54,354 nt of DNA from an uncultured Verrucomicrobiota bacterium (GCA_902580225.1 CACHJU010000014.1:1-54354), one strand, 5' to 3'; shown: positions 1 through 10,097, numbered from the stretch's first letter. A program made the numbers and translations. The notes: a model not told the origin generated them from the sequence alone.

Positions 1-2268
1 ACTTGCCTTAAGAACAGAAGCGGATGCAATTCCACTTGAATCGTGGGTATGAAAATGAATCGGTAATGAAACTTCATTCTTTAAGGCTTTGACCAATTGA
101 TAAGCCGCAATAGGATGACAAATCCCAGCCATATCCTTTATTGCTAGTAGATGAGCACCCATTTTTTCTAGTTCCTTGGCAAGCTCAACATAATATTTGA
201 GAACATACTTTTCTTCTTTTGAATCAGTAAAATCACCGGTAAAACATAGTGCTGCTTCACAAAGTGAATTAGTCCGTTCGCTCACGGTTTCCATGGCAAC
301 TTTTAAATTAGGCAAATAATTCAGAGAGTCAAAAATTCTAAAAATATCCATTCCTGCTTCCGATGAGTGGATCACAAACTCACGAACAACATTATCAGGA
401 TAATTTGCATATCCCACAGCATTGGATCCTCTCAACAACATTTGAAAGAGAACATTCGGGATTTTTTCTCTTAATAAGCGTAAGCGTTCATAAGGGGATT
501 CCCCAAGAAATCTCATACAAGTGTCAAAAGTCGCCCCTCCCCACATTTCAAGACTGAATAAACCAGAAGCACTCCGAGCAATAAAATCTGAAACCGCGAG
601 CATGTCATAGGTCCTCATTCTAGCTGCGAAAAGTGATTGATGAGCATCCCTTAAGGTTGTGTCTGTTACCAAAAGTGGTTTTTGCTCAAGTATCCACTTG
701 GAGAACCTGAGAGGACCTTTTTCAAGAAGAAGGTCTCGCGTTCCCCTTGGCGGACTGACTTTAGCATCGTATTCAGGTTCAATAAGGGGAAGATTTGCTT
801 CCATGCGGGCTCGCCCTTTAACTTGAGGATTACCATTAACAATTATCTCTCCTAAATAGCTCAATAATTTGGAAGCTCGATCCCGCCTTGCTTTAAATCG
901 AAAAAGCTCGGGGGTAACATCAATCATCCGGGTTGTCGCATTGCCACTAACGAAATCCTTATGATTAATTACATTTTCAAGAAAAGGAATATTTGTTTTA
1001 ACTCCCCGAATTCGCATCTCCCGAAGAGCACGATGCATTCGGTCCAAAGCCTGTGATAAGTTTGGACCCGAAGTCGTAAGCTTAACCAAAAGCGAATCAT
1101 AAAAAGGAGTTATAATTGCCCCGGTATCTCCCATAGCTCCATCCAACCTTACTCCAAAGCCAGCAGCAGAGCGATAGCTCAAAATCTTCCCATAATCGGG
1201 AGTAAAATCCTTTTCCGGATCTTCAGTTGTTACTCGACACTGAATCGCACAACCATTGCGGGGAATCTTATCTTGAGAAGGAATTCCAATTTCTTTCCCG
1301 TGCAAAGATTTATTCATTGCAACTAAAATTTGGGATCGAACAATATCAATTCCTGTAATTTGTTCGGTGACTGTATGCTCAACCTGAATCCGCGGATTCA
1401 TCTCTATAAAAAACCACTCGTTAGTGTCTTGATCCAAAAGAAATTCTACTGTTCCAGCATTGTCATAACCGACTTTACGGGCAAGTTCCACTCCAGCCCC
1501 ACAAAGACTTTCCACAACCTCATTCGGCAGACCAATCGAAGGAGCAACCTCAACCACTTTTTGATATCTTCTTTGGACTGAACAATCGCGTTCATGCAAA
1601 TGAACAATATTTCCCTTTCGATCCCCCAAAACCTGAACTTCCAAGTGCTTGGCACGCGCAACATACCTTTCAAGAAAGACCGCAGCGTTTCCAAAAGCCC
1701 GCTCTGCCTCACCTTGAGCTTCCTCAAGCATAGATTTCAATTCACTTTCTTCAGAGACTACTCGCATTCCCCTTCCACCACCACCAAATGCTGCTTTAAT
1801 AATTAAAGGGAAGCCTATTTTACGTCCCCATTTCAGAGCTTCGGAAGGTTTAGAAACGGCCCGAGGGGTTGCTGGCAAAGTTGGAACTCCGGCTTGTTCT
1901 GCCGCTTTCTTTGCAGCCACTTTATCTCCCATACTTTCGAGCAATTCAGCCTGCGGGCCGATAAAGGTTATTCCTGCATCTTCACAGGCTCTGGCAAACT
2001 CTGCATTTTCAGATAAAAAACCATAACCTGGGTGGATCATATCAACTCCTTTTTCCTTGGCCAATGTTATGATTGAATCTATGTCAAGATAGGCAGCGAC
2101 CGGTCCCTTTCCCTTACCCACAAGGTAAGCTTCATCTGCCTTAAAGCGATGAACACCGAAACGATCCTCCTGTGCATAGATTGCAACTGTACGTAAACCT
2201 AATTCTGTGGCGGAGCGAAAAATACGTACCGCAATTTCACTTCGATTGGCGACTAAAAGTTTCTTCAT
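1..2268 (-). CDS. pyc: Pyruvate carboxylase, 3' part cut by window edge
   Basis: Biotin-dependent enzyme that carboxylates pyruvate to oxaloacetate, replenishing the TCA cycle and feeding gluconeogenesis. I translated it from the ATG at 2268 (MKKLLVANRSEIAVRIF); the frame stays open to base 1, giving 756 codons. The biotin carboxylase half is complete: the ATP-grasp glycine loop FGGGGRGM is near residue 161 and the catalytic segment EMNPRIQVEHT near residue 289. The carboxyltransferase domain begins near residue 535 with DTTLRDAHQSL, which separates pyruvate carboxylase from acetyl-CoA or propionyl-CoA carboxylase subunits. The rest of the carboxyltransferase domain and the biotin carrier domain must lie left of the window. 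The gene follows the prepilin peptidase after 64 bases that contain a hairpin, so it may have its own promoter. Confidence 0.95.
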   Translation of the reverse strand, partial: MKKLLVANRSEIAVRIFRSATELGLRTVAIYAQEDRFGVHRFKADEAYLVGKGKGPVAAYLDIDSIITLAKEKGVDMIHPGYGFLSENAEFARACEDAGITFIGPQAELLESMGDKVAAKKAAEQAGVPTLPATPRAVSKPSEALKWGRKIGFPLIIKAAFGGGGRGMRVVSEESELKSMLEEAQGEAERAFGNAAVFLERYVARAKHLEVQVLGDRKGNIVHLHERDCSVQRRYQKVVEVAPSIGLPNEVVESLCGAGVELARKVGYDNAGTVEFLLDQDTNEWFFIEMNPRIQVEHTVTEQITGIDIVRSQILVAMNKSLHGKEIGIPSQDKIPRNGCAIQCRVTTEDPEKDFTPDYGKILSYRSAAGFGVRLDGAMGDTGAIITPFYDSLLVKLTTSGPNLSQALDRMHRALREMRIRGVKTNIPFLENVINHKDFVSGNATTRMIDVTPELFRFKARRDRASKLLSYLGEIIVNGNPQVKGRARMEANLPLIEPEYDAKVSPPRGTRDLLLEKGPLRFSKWILEQKPLLVTDTTLRDAHQSLFAARMRTYDMLAVSDFIARSASGLFSLEMWGGATFDTCMRFLGESPYERLRLLREKIPNVLFQMLLRGSNAVGYANYPDNVVREFVIHSSEAGMDIFRIFDSLNYLPNLKVAMETVSERTNSLCEAALCFTGDFTDSKEEKYVLKYYVELAKELEKMGAHLLAIKDMAGICHPIAAYQLVKALKNEVSLPIHFHTHDSSGIASASVLKAS

Positions 2269-2292
2269 AAATAACAATCAGGGTTAAAATCC

Positions 2293-2326
2293 AAAACTAA
2301 TCCAATGCCGATAACCGATTAGTTTT
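2293..2326 (-). terminator. Inverted repeat, probable intrinsic terminator
   Basis: AAAACTAATC at 2293-2302 is perfectly complementary to GATTAGTTTT at 2317-2326, giving a 10-bp stem with a 14-base loop. Read on the minus strand it follows the prepilin peptidase stop and is trailed by TTTTGGATTTT. The position between two same-strand genes fits a terminator. The AT-rich stem and interrupted T-run keep confidence moderate. Confidence 0.5.
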
Positions 2327-2332
2327 TCAATG

Positions 2333-3247
2333 TTAAAAAGCTTCAACTTCAGAAGTATTATAAAACAACCCTAAAATAGGATCAAACCATGGATCAATTA
2401 CTGAAGATGCTCCGGCAAAATAGATTATTCCTGAAATTGCAAGGTAAGGACCAAAAGGAACTTCCGCACCCCATTGTATTTCAGATTCTGAATTATTTTT
2501 GTCTCCTCTTGGAAGGAATTTCTGAATAAACATGAGTGGAAGAAGCAATATCGTCCCCAAAAACGCTCCACCAAAAATTGAAAAAATAGCACCTTGCCAT
2601 CCGCAAAATGCTCCGATGCAACCTAGCAATTTGACATCGCCCTCGCCTAGTGCTTCACGACCGAAAGCAATTTGAGCCACAACCCCAATCCAATAAAGAA
2701 AGGCAGACCCAACAAGTAATCCGAGGCAAGAATGCATTCCACTCAAAAAATGCAGCCCCCAGGATGGATCTGAATACATTTGATTCAACTCGGGAAAAAT
2801 AAAGCAAAAAAGAACTCCCAATAAAGCTCCACCAATACTCAGTCTGTCCGGAATAATCATAGTTTCAAAATCAATCACCATCACTGCAATCATAATCCAA
2901 GAAAAAATAAGACGGGCAATAAGACTAATCAAATCAAGATCCTGAGAATATAAAAAAGCAAGGTAAGCAAAAACAAGGCCCACGGCAATTTCCACCAACC
3001 AATAACGGATAGGAACCATGAAAGAACAACAACGTGCCTGTCCCTTTTGGTAAAGCCAAGTAAAAACCGGGAAATTTTGAAACCATGGAATATTTGTTCC
3101 ACAATTTGGGCAGTGTGAACGAGGAGCAATTACTGATTTACCAATGGGTATACGATAAGCACATACATTTAAAAAACTGCCAAAAAAAGTACCGAGAATA
3201 AAACCAAGAAGAGGAAGAACCGAGGGATAATGGAGAAGTTCTAACAC
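2333..3247 (-). CDS. Type IV prepilin leader peptidase (A24 family)
   Basis: Inner-membrane aspartic protease that cleaves, and usually N-methylates, type IV pilins or type II secretion pseudopilins. It has 304 residues with several hydrophobic helices. The two catalytic aspartates sit in the expected contexts: D126 in VIDFETMIIPD and D204 in GEGDVKLLG. The N-terminal metal-binding region has C46-x2-C49, but the second pair is C73-C74 followed by SF instead of the usual C-x2-C, so the zinc knuckle is altered. The start is GTG at 3247; no ATG fits upstream. aroE ends 13 bases before it, so the two are probably co-transcribed. No pilus or secretion genes lie nearby, so its substrate is unknown. 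Confidence 0.9.
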   Translation of the reverse strand: MLELLHYPSVLPLLGFILGTFFGSFLNVCAYRIPIGKSVIAPRSHCPNCGTNIPWFQNFPVFTWLYQKGQARCCSFMVPIRYWLVEIAVGLVFAYLAFLYSQDLDLISLIARLIFSWIMIAVMVIDFETMIIPDRLSIGGALLGVLFCFIFPELNQMYSDPSWGLHFLSGMHSCLGLLVGSAFLYWIGVVAQIAFGREALGEGDVKLLGCIGAFCGWQGAIFSIFGGAFLGTILLLPLMFIQKFLPRGDKNNSESEIQWGAEVPFGPYLAISGIIYFAGASSVIDPWFDPILGLFYNTSEVEAF

Positions 3248-3260
3248 GAAATCTTAAAAA

Positions 3261-4166
3261 TTACAGTGCCGTCCGAGCCGCGGCAAACATCGCCTCAGCA
3301 GAGATCTTCTCTTGGGTCCAAATCTCCAATGAACGAACTGCTTGGTACACTAGCATAGACAACCCATTCTCGCAAACCATTCCCATTGACTTCGCTTCCT
3401 TAAGTAAAGGCGTTTCCGCTGGGTTGTATATCATATCATACACCTTCGCTGACTTGGGAAACCCTTTGAGCGAAATCGGAGATGAGTCTTCTCTACTTAA
3501 CCCTAATGAAGTCGCGTTAATGATGACCACTGATTCCTTTTCCAAAATCTCTCGGGGGATCATGGAAATTTCAAAAGGAACCATGCAATCCAAATCAAAT
3601 GACTCTCCTAAAGCTTGCATCATATTTTGAAGACGACCAGAAGAACGATTCCCGATCCAAATACGCTCGCATCCACGGGATAAAGATTGAGCCGCTGCAG
3701 CCCGGGCCGCTCCACCGGCTCCAAGAATTAAAATACTTGCTGAACTTAGGGATATATTAAAATGATTAACCAAGGCACGCTCCAATCCATAACCATCCGA
3801 ATTAAATCCGAGCCACTCTGAGCCATTATTCCATAGCGTATTAACTGCTCCGATATTTCGAGCTTCTTTGTCGATCGAATCAATCATTGAAAAAACTTCA
3901 ACTTTATGAGGGATCGTGAGGTTTAAACCTCGATATCCACATTGGGCCAAATGAGGTAATGCGGAAGCCAGGCTTTGTGCATCCACTTCAACTTTATGAT
4001 AAACCCAATTAGAAAAAGAAGGCAGACGGGAGGCAAGCTCTACGATCGCGGCATTATGCAATTGAGGACTTATTGAATGTTTTATTGGAGATCCCAATAC
4101 AGCCAATCCAACTTGTCCGTCATTAAGCGGTACTACTTCTTCAATTGACAGAGTCGATTCAGGCAT
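3261..4166 (-). CDS. aroE: Shikimate dehydrogenase
   Basis: NADPH-dependent reduction of 3-dehydroshikimate to shikimate, in the cytosolic aromatic amino acid pathway. Family motifs are present in order: the substrate loop ISPQLHN, the catalytic-lysine segment NLTIPHK, the NSDGYG aspartate, the nucleotide-binding loop ILGAGGAARA and NATSLG. I chose the ATG at 4166 (MPESTLSIEEV, 301 residues). It overlaps the upstream stop as ATGCCTGA, an 8-base overlap typical of translational coupling. A longer reading to 4193 would need a TTG codon and overlap the neighbour by 35 bases. Confidence 0.93.
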   Translation of the reverse strand: MPESTLSIEEVVPLNDGQVGLAVLGSPIKHSISPQLHNAAIVELASRLPSFSNWVYHKVEVDAQSLASALPHLAQCGYRGLNLTIPHKVEVFSMIDSIDKEARNIGAVNTLWNNGSEWLGFNSDGYGLERALVNHFNISLSSASILILGAGGAARAAAAQSLSRGCERIWIGNRSSGRLQNMMQALGESFDLDCMVPFEISMIPREILEKESVVIINATSLGLSREDSSPISLKGFPKSAKVYDMIYNPAETPLLKEAKSMGMVCENGLSMLVYQAVRSLEIWTQEKISAEAMFAAARTAL

Positions 4167-5034
4167 TGGCTTCACGCTGTTGTACTCTTTCAAACTCTGA
4201 AATGAATTTTATAAATAAACGAGAGCTTTCCCTATCTCCATTCTTTGCATATTGTTGTACAAGGTTTCTGCATCCGCGGATTAGGGTCTCAGCAACCGTT
4301 ACGGGTAAAAGAAAGGAACCTGAATTCTCGATGGATGCATCTTGAAGAAAATCCGCCATTTGTTCGATTTCCAAAAACTTTCCTCCCGACCAAACATCAA
4401 TGTAAAAGGGCTTTTTCTCTGAAAAGCAACCTACCATAAATCTACCTGGGAGGCCAATGGGATCAAGCTCTAAACCGATTCTTCTGGCAACAAGAATGTA
4501 AACTACAGATAAAGTTATTGGTAATCCCCTTCTTCTTTCCAATACCCGATGTAAGAAACTATTTTGAGGATCATAAAAATCTTTACGGGCTCCTCGAAAA
4601 CCAAATTCATGAAACAACACTCGGTTGATAACCGAACACACCTGTTTGCCATTATGAGGGGGTAAAAGAAGTTCACGAACCCGATCAGCCAGACGATCAA
4701 GAAATATAGTGGATGAAGAAACATCAAATGTTGGCAGGATGGTCCGATCAAGCAAAAACCAACCTGATTCAAGCTCATATCTCTGGGAATTTATAAACTG
4801 GAGAAAACCCTTTACTCCATCTATCCATCCAAGCTCAGACAATAAATTATGAGCATGTTTTGCCAAAAGATGATCTGGTTTACGAACAACTTGCTCTAAA
4901 AAACGAACACCACCTTCCGGACTTCGTGACAGCTCCTTCATCAAAGCCTTGCGAACTATTGGACTCTCATCATCAAGCAGTCGATAAATATGGTTCCACT
5001 TAGCTTCTTTTTTACTTTGAAAACACTTGCTCAT
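4159..5034 (-). CDS. SirB1-like transglutaminase-fold protein
   Basis: A 291-residue cytosolic protein of the SirB1/transglutaminase-core-2 family. The diagnostic stretch is in the middle: NSFLHRVLERRRGLPITL, then SVVYILVARRIGLELDPIGL and PGRFMVG. The N-terminal ~100 residues are helical and HEAT-like (LLDDESPIVRKALMKEL; AKHAHNLLSELG), as in other verrucomicrobial members. The family's biochemical role is not established, and a thiol-protease triad is not obvious. The ATG at 5034 is clear. The 3' end overlaps aroE by 8 bases, which suggests co-expression with it. Confidence 0.8.
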   Translation of the reverse strand: MSKCFQSKKEAKWNHIYRLLDDESPIVRKALMKELSRSPEGGVRFLEQVVRKPDHLLAKHAHNLLSELGWIDGVKGFLQFINSQRYELESGWFLLDRTILPTFDVSSSTIFLDRLADRVRELLLPPHNGKQVCSVINRVLFHEFGFRGARKDFYDPQNSFLHRVLERRRGLPITLSVVYILVARRIGLELDPIGLPGRFMVGCFSEKKPFYIDVWSGGKFLEIEQMADFLQDASIENSGSFLLPVTVAETLIRGCRNLVQQYAKNGDRESSRLFIKFISEFERVQQREANA

Positions 5035-5095
5035 TTGAAACTTAACATTCGCGCCTTATGCATGCCGGGGCAAGCTTAGTTCTATCATAGACCAT

Positions 5096-5788
5096 TCAAT
5101 TCCTCTGCCCAAAAAGGGCTGAACCAACCCGAATCATGGTACTGCCTTCCGCAACCGCCTCCTTTAAATCTCCTGTCATCCCCATCGAAAGTTCAGGCAA
5201 AGAAAGGTTGAATTGAGAAGCCATCTGCTCTTTTAATATTCGCAGCCGGGAAAATGCATTTCGGGCAATCTCAGGAGCATCCGGTGCAAAGGGAGCAATC
5301 GTCATAAGACCCTCGAGAACCAAGGATGAATACCCAAGAGTTTTTTCAATAAACTCCTCGCATTGCTCCTCTAAAATTCCTTTTTTGGCCGGATCTTTTC
5401 CGGTATTTACCTGAATAAGAATGTTTGTTTTCAAGTTTAATTTATCTGAAGCATCGCTTAACTTTGCTAATAACTTAATGGAATCGACAGTCTGGATACG
5501 AGAAAACTTACCAACTACAATCTTTGCCTTGTTACTTTGTAAATGGCCTATTAAATCCCAATTCATATCTTGGACTTCCTTCTGTTTTTCAATTGCTTCC
5601 TGTACTCGATTTTCTCCTACACTCAAAAATCCGGCTCGTTGGGAATAGAGTACTGCTTTTGCACACCAATTTTTAGTAACCGGGAGTATTTTCACCTCTT
5701 CAACAGGACGGTTCGAAGCAGAACAAGCCTCGGCAACTCTCTCATTTAGTATAGACAATTTATTTTGAAATTCCGCTTCCGTGATCAT
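5096..5788 (-). CDS. yggS: YggS-family PLP homeostasis protein
   Basis: A 230-residue, single-domain alanine-racemase-fold protein that binds pyridoxal phosphate and buffers free PLP; no catalytic reaction is firmly assigned. Motifs include LPVTKNW, which carries the PLP lysine, GENRVQEA, LIGHLQSNKAK, and the C-terminal phosphate-binding run GMTGDLKEAVAEGSTMIRVG ahead of SALFGQR. Length matches the family. The ATG at 5788 is preceded by an AT-rich segment without a Shine-Dalgarno. It is divergent from the LysR gene with 66 bases between the starts, and a LysR-type box lies in that gap. Confidence 0.93.
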   Translation of the reverse strand: MITEAEFQNKLSILNERVAEACSASNRPVEEVKILPVTKNWCAKAVLYSQRAGFLSVGENRVQEAIEKQKEVQDMNWDLIGHLQSNKAKIVVGKFSRIQTVDSIKLLAKLSDASDKLNLKTNILIQVNTGKDPAKKGILEEQCEEFIEKTLGYSSLVLEGLMTIAPFAPDAPEIARNAFSRLRILKEQMASQFNLSLPELSMGMTGDLKEAVAEGSTMIRVGSALFGQRN

Positions 5789-5819
5789 GATATGGATATA
5801 AATTTTTCAAATAATAAGA

Positions 5820-5838
5820 TTGAAGTACATAAGATCAA
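5820..5838. promoter_or_regulatory. Candidate LysR-type operator (TTGA-N11-TCAA)
   Basis: A dyad TTGA-N11-TCAA lies between the divergent yggS and lysR starts, matching the T-N11-A rule for LysR-family binding sites. A 7-bp direct repeat, ATAAGAT, also occurs twice here at 15-bp spacing (5814-5820 and 5829-5835). The site is 16 bases before the lysR ATG and 31 before the yggS ATG, suited to autoregulation and perhaps control of yggS. The binding is inferred. Confidence 0.5.
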
Positions 5839-5854
5839 TTAATAACATGCTATT

Positions 5855-6745
5855 ATGCATATTCATAACTTTAAAACTTTTTGCGACCTCGTGGAGACAC
5901 AAAGCTTTTCTAAAGCTGCCCGTTTAAATGTAGTTACTCAATCTGCGGTGAGTCAACAGCTAAAGGCAATGGAATCATACTATGACATGTTAATCATAGA
6001 CCGTAACCAGAAGAAGTTTCGTCTTACCCAACAAGGAATAACTTTGTACAAAACCTTCAAAGAGATTTTAACCCTTTACGAAAAGCTGAATTGTGAAATT
6101 CAGGAAATGCGTAATGTGGTAAGCGGTTCGATTCAAATTTCCACTGTGAATAGTATTGGTCTTCACGAATTACCTCCTTATTTGAAATCCTTTATGAAAG
6201 AATTCCCCTCAGTCAATGCAAGAGTTGAATACAGGCGTGCGAATTTAGTTTACGAGGATGTTTTGCATGGCAATGCCGACTTAGGTCTTGTTGCATTTCC
6301 TATCAAACACAAGGAATTAAATTCCATACCTTTTGCTACCGACGAACTAGTGGTTGCCATGAATCCGAATCATCCATTAGCGGAAAAGGAAAACATATCC
6401 ATAGGAGAGTTGCAAAATCTCGAATTTATTGCTTTTGAAAAAGACATTCCCACCCGAAAAGCAACGGATGAAATTCTGAGAAAAGCTGAAATTGAAATCT
6501 CCATCGTCATGGAATTTGACAATGTGGAAACTGTGAAAAGAGCATTAGAAATTAATGCGGGAATTGCCATAATTCCCCAAAACACCGTATCAAATGAAGC
6601 GGAACGAAAACAATTAGTTACTTGTAGATTAGACAATGGAATTTACATCCGCCCCCTTTCCTTAATTCATAAAAAATCTCGTATGCTGACACCTGCTCTT
6701 CGTTCTTTTATAGAAAAAATGAAACTTCTCCCCGAAGAACTCTGA
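5855..6745 (+). CDS. LysR-family transcriptional regulator
   Basis: A 296-residue DNA-binding regulator. The winged HTH occupies roughly residues 1-62 (FCDLVETQSFSKAARLN, VTQSAVSQQLKAMES). A linker helix and a periplasmic-binding-protein-like effector domain follow to about residue 290. The effector domain resembles CysB/CysL-type regulators only in general outline, so I do not name a ligand. The ATG at 5855 is the natural start: the HTH begins within a few residues. It is divergent from yggS and convergent with the DUF3108 gene, whose stop is 26 bases away. Autoregulation through the upstream box is likely. Confidence 0.92.
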   Translation: MHIHNFKTFCDLVETQSFSKAARLNVVTQSAVSQQLKAMESYYDMLIIDRNQKKFRLTQQGITLYKTFKEILTLYEKLNCEIQEMRNVVSGSIQISTVNSIGLHELPPYLKSFMKEFPSVNARVEYRRANLVYEDVLHGNADLGLVAFPIKHKELNSIPFATDELVVAMNPNHPLAEKENISIGELQNLEFIAFEKDIPTRKATDEILRKAEIEISIVMEFDNVETVKRALEINAGIAIIPQNTVSNEAERKQLVTCRLDNGIYIRPLSLIHKKSRMLTPALRSFIEKMKLLPEEL

Positions 6746-6771
6746 ATTAAATTCGATATAGATCTGAAGGC

Positions 6772-7533
6772 TTATTTTAAACCAGATAAATTTGTTAACT
6801 CAGCATTAAAACTGCCAACGATTACCTTACTACTTATTTTAACAGGAATTCTATTTTTATCCTCTGAATACCAAACCCGCAAAATACTGTTTGGACTTTT
6901 CTTGAAAACCCCACGGAGGTTCTGCATCTCGGGCTTAGTCTCGATTGCATAGAATGTTCCAGCCGGTACGGAAATCTTTTTCTTGGTTCCGGTTTGGATA
7001 ACTATTTTTTTAAAACTCTTTCCATCGCATGTTGGTAAGGTTATTTGATGATTTTGTCTTAATTCATTTAGTCGAAAAAAATAAGCCATGGATAATGGAT
7101 CAAACACTTCACCAGGTATAGAAGTGAGCATACTTAATTTACCATTCTGGAAATATTTTGCTTTGTTTTGCTTATAATCAAAATCAACAAAGATATTTCT
7201 CTTTGTTTTTCCCTCTTCTTGAACCTTTCGATAGCGTATAGATTTTCGAAAATCATAAGAAACGAAACTTTCGACTTTGGTACGAACTTTGTAAAAATTA
7301 TCCGCAAAAGAATTAGTTCTTACAGAAAATCGAATCAAGTAGCAAAGCTCGCCATCTATTTTTTCCAGCGAATGAACTTCCATAGTTGCCTCGCCCACAG
7401 GAAAAAAACCCCAGCTCAAATCATACTCTAATTTTTCTCCGATTTTAAAAGGTAATACAATTTTAGAATCAGCAAACAGCCCAAAGTAAGAACAAGAAAA
7501 AATTAACAGGAATAAAAGAGAACAATTTCGCAT
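6772..7533 (-). CDS. DUF3108 exported protein
   Basis: A 253-residue protein with an N-terminal signal peptide ([20 protein letters not shown], then ADSK), so probably periplasmic. The mature start, FKIGEKLEYDLSWGFFPVG followed by EATMEV, is characteristic of DUF3108, a beta-rich domain of unknown function common in Gram-negative genomes. A later stretch, VPAGTFYAIETKP, and the basic ending also fit the family. Its start codon overlaps the glgP stop by one base, so the two are translated from one transcript. There is no known link to glycogen metabolism, so the pairing may reflect only transcription. Confidence 0.8.
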   Translation of the reverse strand: MRNCSLLFLLIFSCSYFGLFADSKIVLPFKIGEKLEYDLSWGFFPVGEATMEVHSLEKIDGELCYLIRFSVRTNSFADNFYKVRTKVESFVSYDFRKSIRYRKVQEEGKTKRNIFVDFDYKQNKAKYFQNGKLSMLTSIPGEVFDPLSMAYFFRLNELRQNHQITLPTCDGKSFKKIVIQTGTKKKISVPAGTFYAIETKPEMQNLRGVFKKSPNSILRVWYSEDKNRIPVKISSKVIVGSFNAELTNLSGLK

Positions 7534-10025
7534 TAATCATTAATAGGAATACGAACTGGTTTTAACTTCCAAACATCCTCAGAATATTCTCCGATGGTCC
7601 GGTCAGAAGAAAACTTACCTGAACCAGCAATATTTCGAATTGCCATTGCCGCCCATCTATCTTGATCCTGATATGCTCTGCCTGCGAGATCCTGAGCATC
7701 CACATAAGCTCGATAGTCAGCTAAAACAAAAAATGGATCTCCCCATTCGAGTAGGCTATTAGGAAGGTCGGAAAGAACACATCCTTCGTCAGGTGAGAAA
7801 AAATCCGAGGATAACCAATCCAGAACAGCTTTTAATTCCTCGTCTTCATCGTAATATTTACGAGGTTCATAACCGAACTGTTTTAGTTCCTCAATACCTT
7901 CCACTGTCTTGCCAAAAATAAAAATATTATCATCTCCAACCTCTTCAAGAATTTCCACATTTGCTCCATCTAAAGTACCCATTGTAACCGCTCCATTAAG
8001 AGCAAATTTCATATTGCCGGTACCCGAAGCTTCTTTACCTGCCGTAGAAATTTGTTCAGACAAATCTGTCGCAGGAATAATTTTTTCTGCCATAGAGACA
8101 CCGTAGTTAGGTAGATAAGCAACTTTAAGTTTATCCTTTATTCTTGAATCACTATTTATTCGTTCTCCAACTAAGTTAATGGCATGAATAATGACCTTGG
8201 CCAAATGATAACCCGGAGCAGCTTTAGCTCCAAATATAAAAACTCGTGCAGGAATATCTAAATTTGGATTCTTTAAAAGCCTTCTGTAGAGGGTGAGAAT
8301 ATGCAAAAGGTTTAAATGTTGGCGCTTATATTCATGCAAACGTTTGATCTGAGAATCATACATTGCATCTATTGGAATTGATAATCCCATTCTTTCTTCA
8401 ATGACCTCAGCTAAACGAATTTTACACTCCTTTTTAATCACCAAGAATTGTTGCTGAAACGAAGCATCTTCCGCTACTTTTTCCAAAGTTCTTAAATTGC
8501 TTAATTGAGTAACCCATTCCTCACCCGAAACAGAAGTCACCAACTCAGAAAGCTTTGGATTACAACTCAACAACCATCTTCGCGGAGTAATGCCGTTAGT
8601 TTTATTATTAAATCGATCAGGATATAATTCAGCAAAATCCTTAAGCAACCTTTCCTTGAGAAGTTTGGTATGCAATGCGGCAACTCCATTAACGGAATGA
8701 CTACCGACTACGGAAAGAAAAGCCATTCTAATCTGACCATCGGCAAGAATTGACATCCTGTGATGCTTTCCGTGATCGTTTGGCCATTTTACCGCTAATT
8801 CTTTTTCTACAAATCTGCGATTAATCTCTCTTACAATATCAAGGTGACGAGGAAGAACTTTTGAAAACAAACCTTCGCTCCAAGTTTCTAACGCCTCAGG
8901 AAGAAGAGTATGATTTGTATAAGCAAAAGTTTTCTGCACTAGTGCCCAAGAAAAATCCCAACTTAAATGCTCAACATCAAGAAAAATTCTCATCATCTCC
9001 AGAATTGCAACCGCAGGATGAGTGTCATTTAATTGAATAACGGCGAGCTTGGGAAAATCCTTCCATTTTCTTTCTTTCCTACGAAACCTTCTGATTACAT
9101 CCTGAAGAGAACAGGATACAAAAAAATATTGTTGGACTAGGCGTAATTCCTTTCCACTTTCCGTTTCATCATTTGGATACAATACCTTTGATATGGTTTC
9201 ACCCATTGCTTTTTCACGAACAGCTTCAACATAACCCCCTTGGTTAAAAACCTTAAAGTCAAGTTGCTCGGAAGCTTTAGACTCCCACAAGCGTAAAAAA
9301 TTAACGGTTTTTGCACCATAGCCAACAATTGGGAGGTCGTAGGGGATACCTTCCACTTCTTTTGTGTCTACCCATTGTGGAGAATAATTGCCTAAATCAT
9401 CATATCCATGCTCCACCCTTCCGTATAAATGTACCTTTTGTGCATATTGGGGTCGGATAATTTCCCAAGGATTTCCATTTTTTAACCAATCATCAGGCTT
9501 TTCAATTTGTCGACCATTTTCAAATTCTTGTTTAAAAAGTCCAAATTGATAGTGAATGCCATAGCCGACAGCAGGTAAATCCAGAGTTGCCATCGAATCT
9601 AAGAAACAAGCAGCGAGGCGCCCCAACCCCCCATTTCCCAAACCCATATCATGCTCCTCTTCGCAAAGAACACCAAAATCGAAACCAAGCTCATTAAGTG
9701 CTTTCCACACTGCATCTTTTAATCCCAAGTTGGAGAGATTCACATTCAACAAACGACCCATTAAATATTCCAGACTTAGGTAGTACACCCGACGAGTATC
9801 TTGCTTGTTGTGTTCTTTCTGAGTCTCTATAAAACGATCGATCATCATTTCTCGAACCGCGAGCGAAGTCGCCATCCATAACTCGGATTTGGTGGCACTT
9901 GCCAAGTCTCGGGCCAATGTTAATCTGAGTTGATGTTTAATAGCCTCTTTCACATCAGCAACTAATGTCGAATCTGGATTTTGGGTGTTTATGGGATTTG
10001 AACGGGAAAGTATTTTTTGAATCAT
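7533..10025 (-). CDS. glgP: Glycogen/starch/alpha-glucan phosphorylase
   Basis: GT35 phosphorylase that releases glucose 1-phosphate from alpha-1,4-glucans in the cytosol. Its 830 residues match the usual family length. Signatures are [19 protein letters not shown] in the N-terminal half and, in the C-terminal half, the PLP-binding [19 protein letters not shown] followed by TLDGANVEI. The end ([18 protein letters not shown]) is also canonical. The ATG at 10025 has no Shine-Dalgarno. A 97-base gap with a hairpin separates it from the aldose epimerase gene upstream, so it may have its own promoter. No other glycogen gene is in the window. Confidence 0.96.
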   Translation of the reverse strand: MIQKILSRSNPINTQNPDSTLVADVKEAIKHQLRLTLARDLASATKSELWMATSLAVREMMIDRFIETQKEHNKQDTRRVYYLSLEYLMGRLLNVNLSNLGLKDAVWKALNELGFDFGVLCEEEHDMGLGNGGLGRLAACFLDSMATLDLPAVGYGIHYQFGLFKQEFENGRQIEKPDDWLKNGNPWEIIRPQYAQKVHLYGRVEHGYDDLGNYSPQWVDTKEVEGIPYDLPIVGYGAKTVNFLRLWESKASEQLDFKVFNQGGYVEAVREKAMGETISKVLYPNDETESGKELRLVQQYFFVSCSLQDVIRRFRRKERKWKDFPKLAVIQLNDTHPAVAILEMMRIFLDVEHLSWDFSWALVQKTFAYTNHTLLPEALETWSEGLFSKVLPRHLDIVREINRRFVEKELAVKWPNDHGKHHRMSILADGQIRMAFLSVVGSHSVNGVAALHTKLLKERLLKDFAELYPDRFNNKTNGITPRRWLLSCNPKLSELVTSVSGEEWVTQLSNLRTLEKVAEDASFQQQFLVIKKECKIRLAEVIEERMGLSIPIDAMYDSQIKRLHEYKRQHLNLLHILTLYRRLLKNPNLDIPARVFIFGAKAAPGYHLAKVIIHAINLVGERINSDSRIKDKLKVAYLPNYGVSMAEKIIPATDLSEQISTAGKEASGTGNMKFALNGAVTMGTLDGANVEILEEVGDDNIFIFGKTVEGIEELKQFGYEPRKYYDEDEELKAVLDWLSSDFFSPDEGCVLSDLPNSLLEWGDPFFVLADYRAYVDAQDLAGRAYQDQDRWAAMAIRNIAGSGKFSSDRTIGEYSEDVWKLKPVRIPIND

Positions 10026-10097
10026 AGATTAAGAAACGAGTTAATGATACCAACGCACAGTTCGTGCCAACCCTCTTATATTCGCTAGGTTGTTTAA

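Noticed and set aside
4167-4193. N-terminal extension of aroE, and similar ones for nuoD, nuoE, 15392-15667 and the coiled-coil gene
   Set aside because: Each extension begins with TTG; an ATG just downstream gives better spacing or stop/start overlap and a normal N-terminus.
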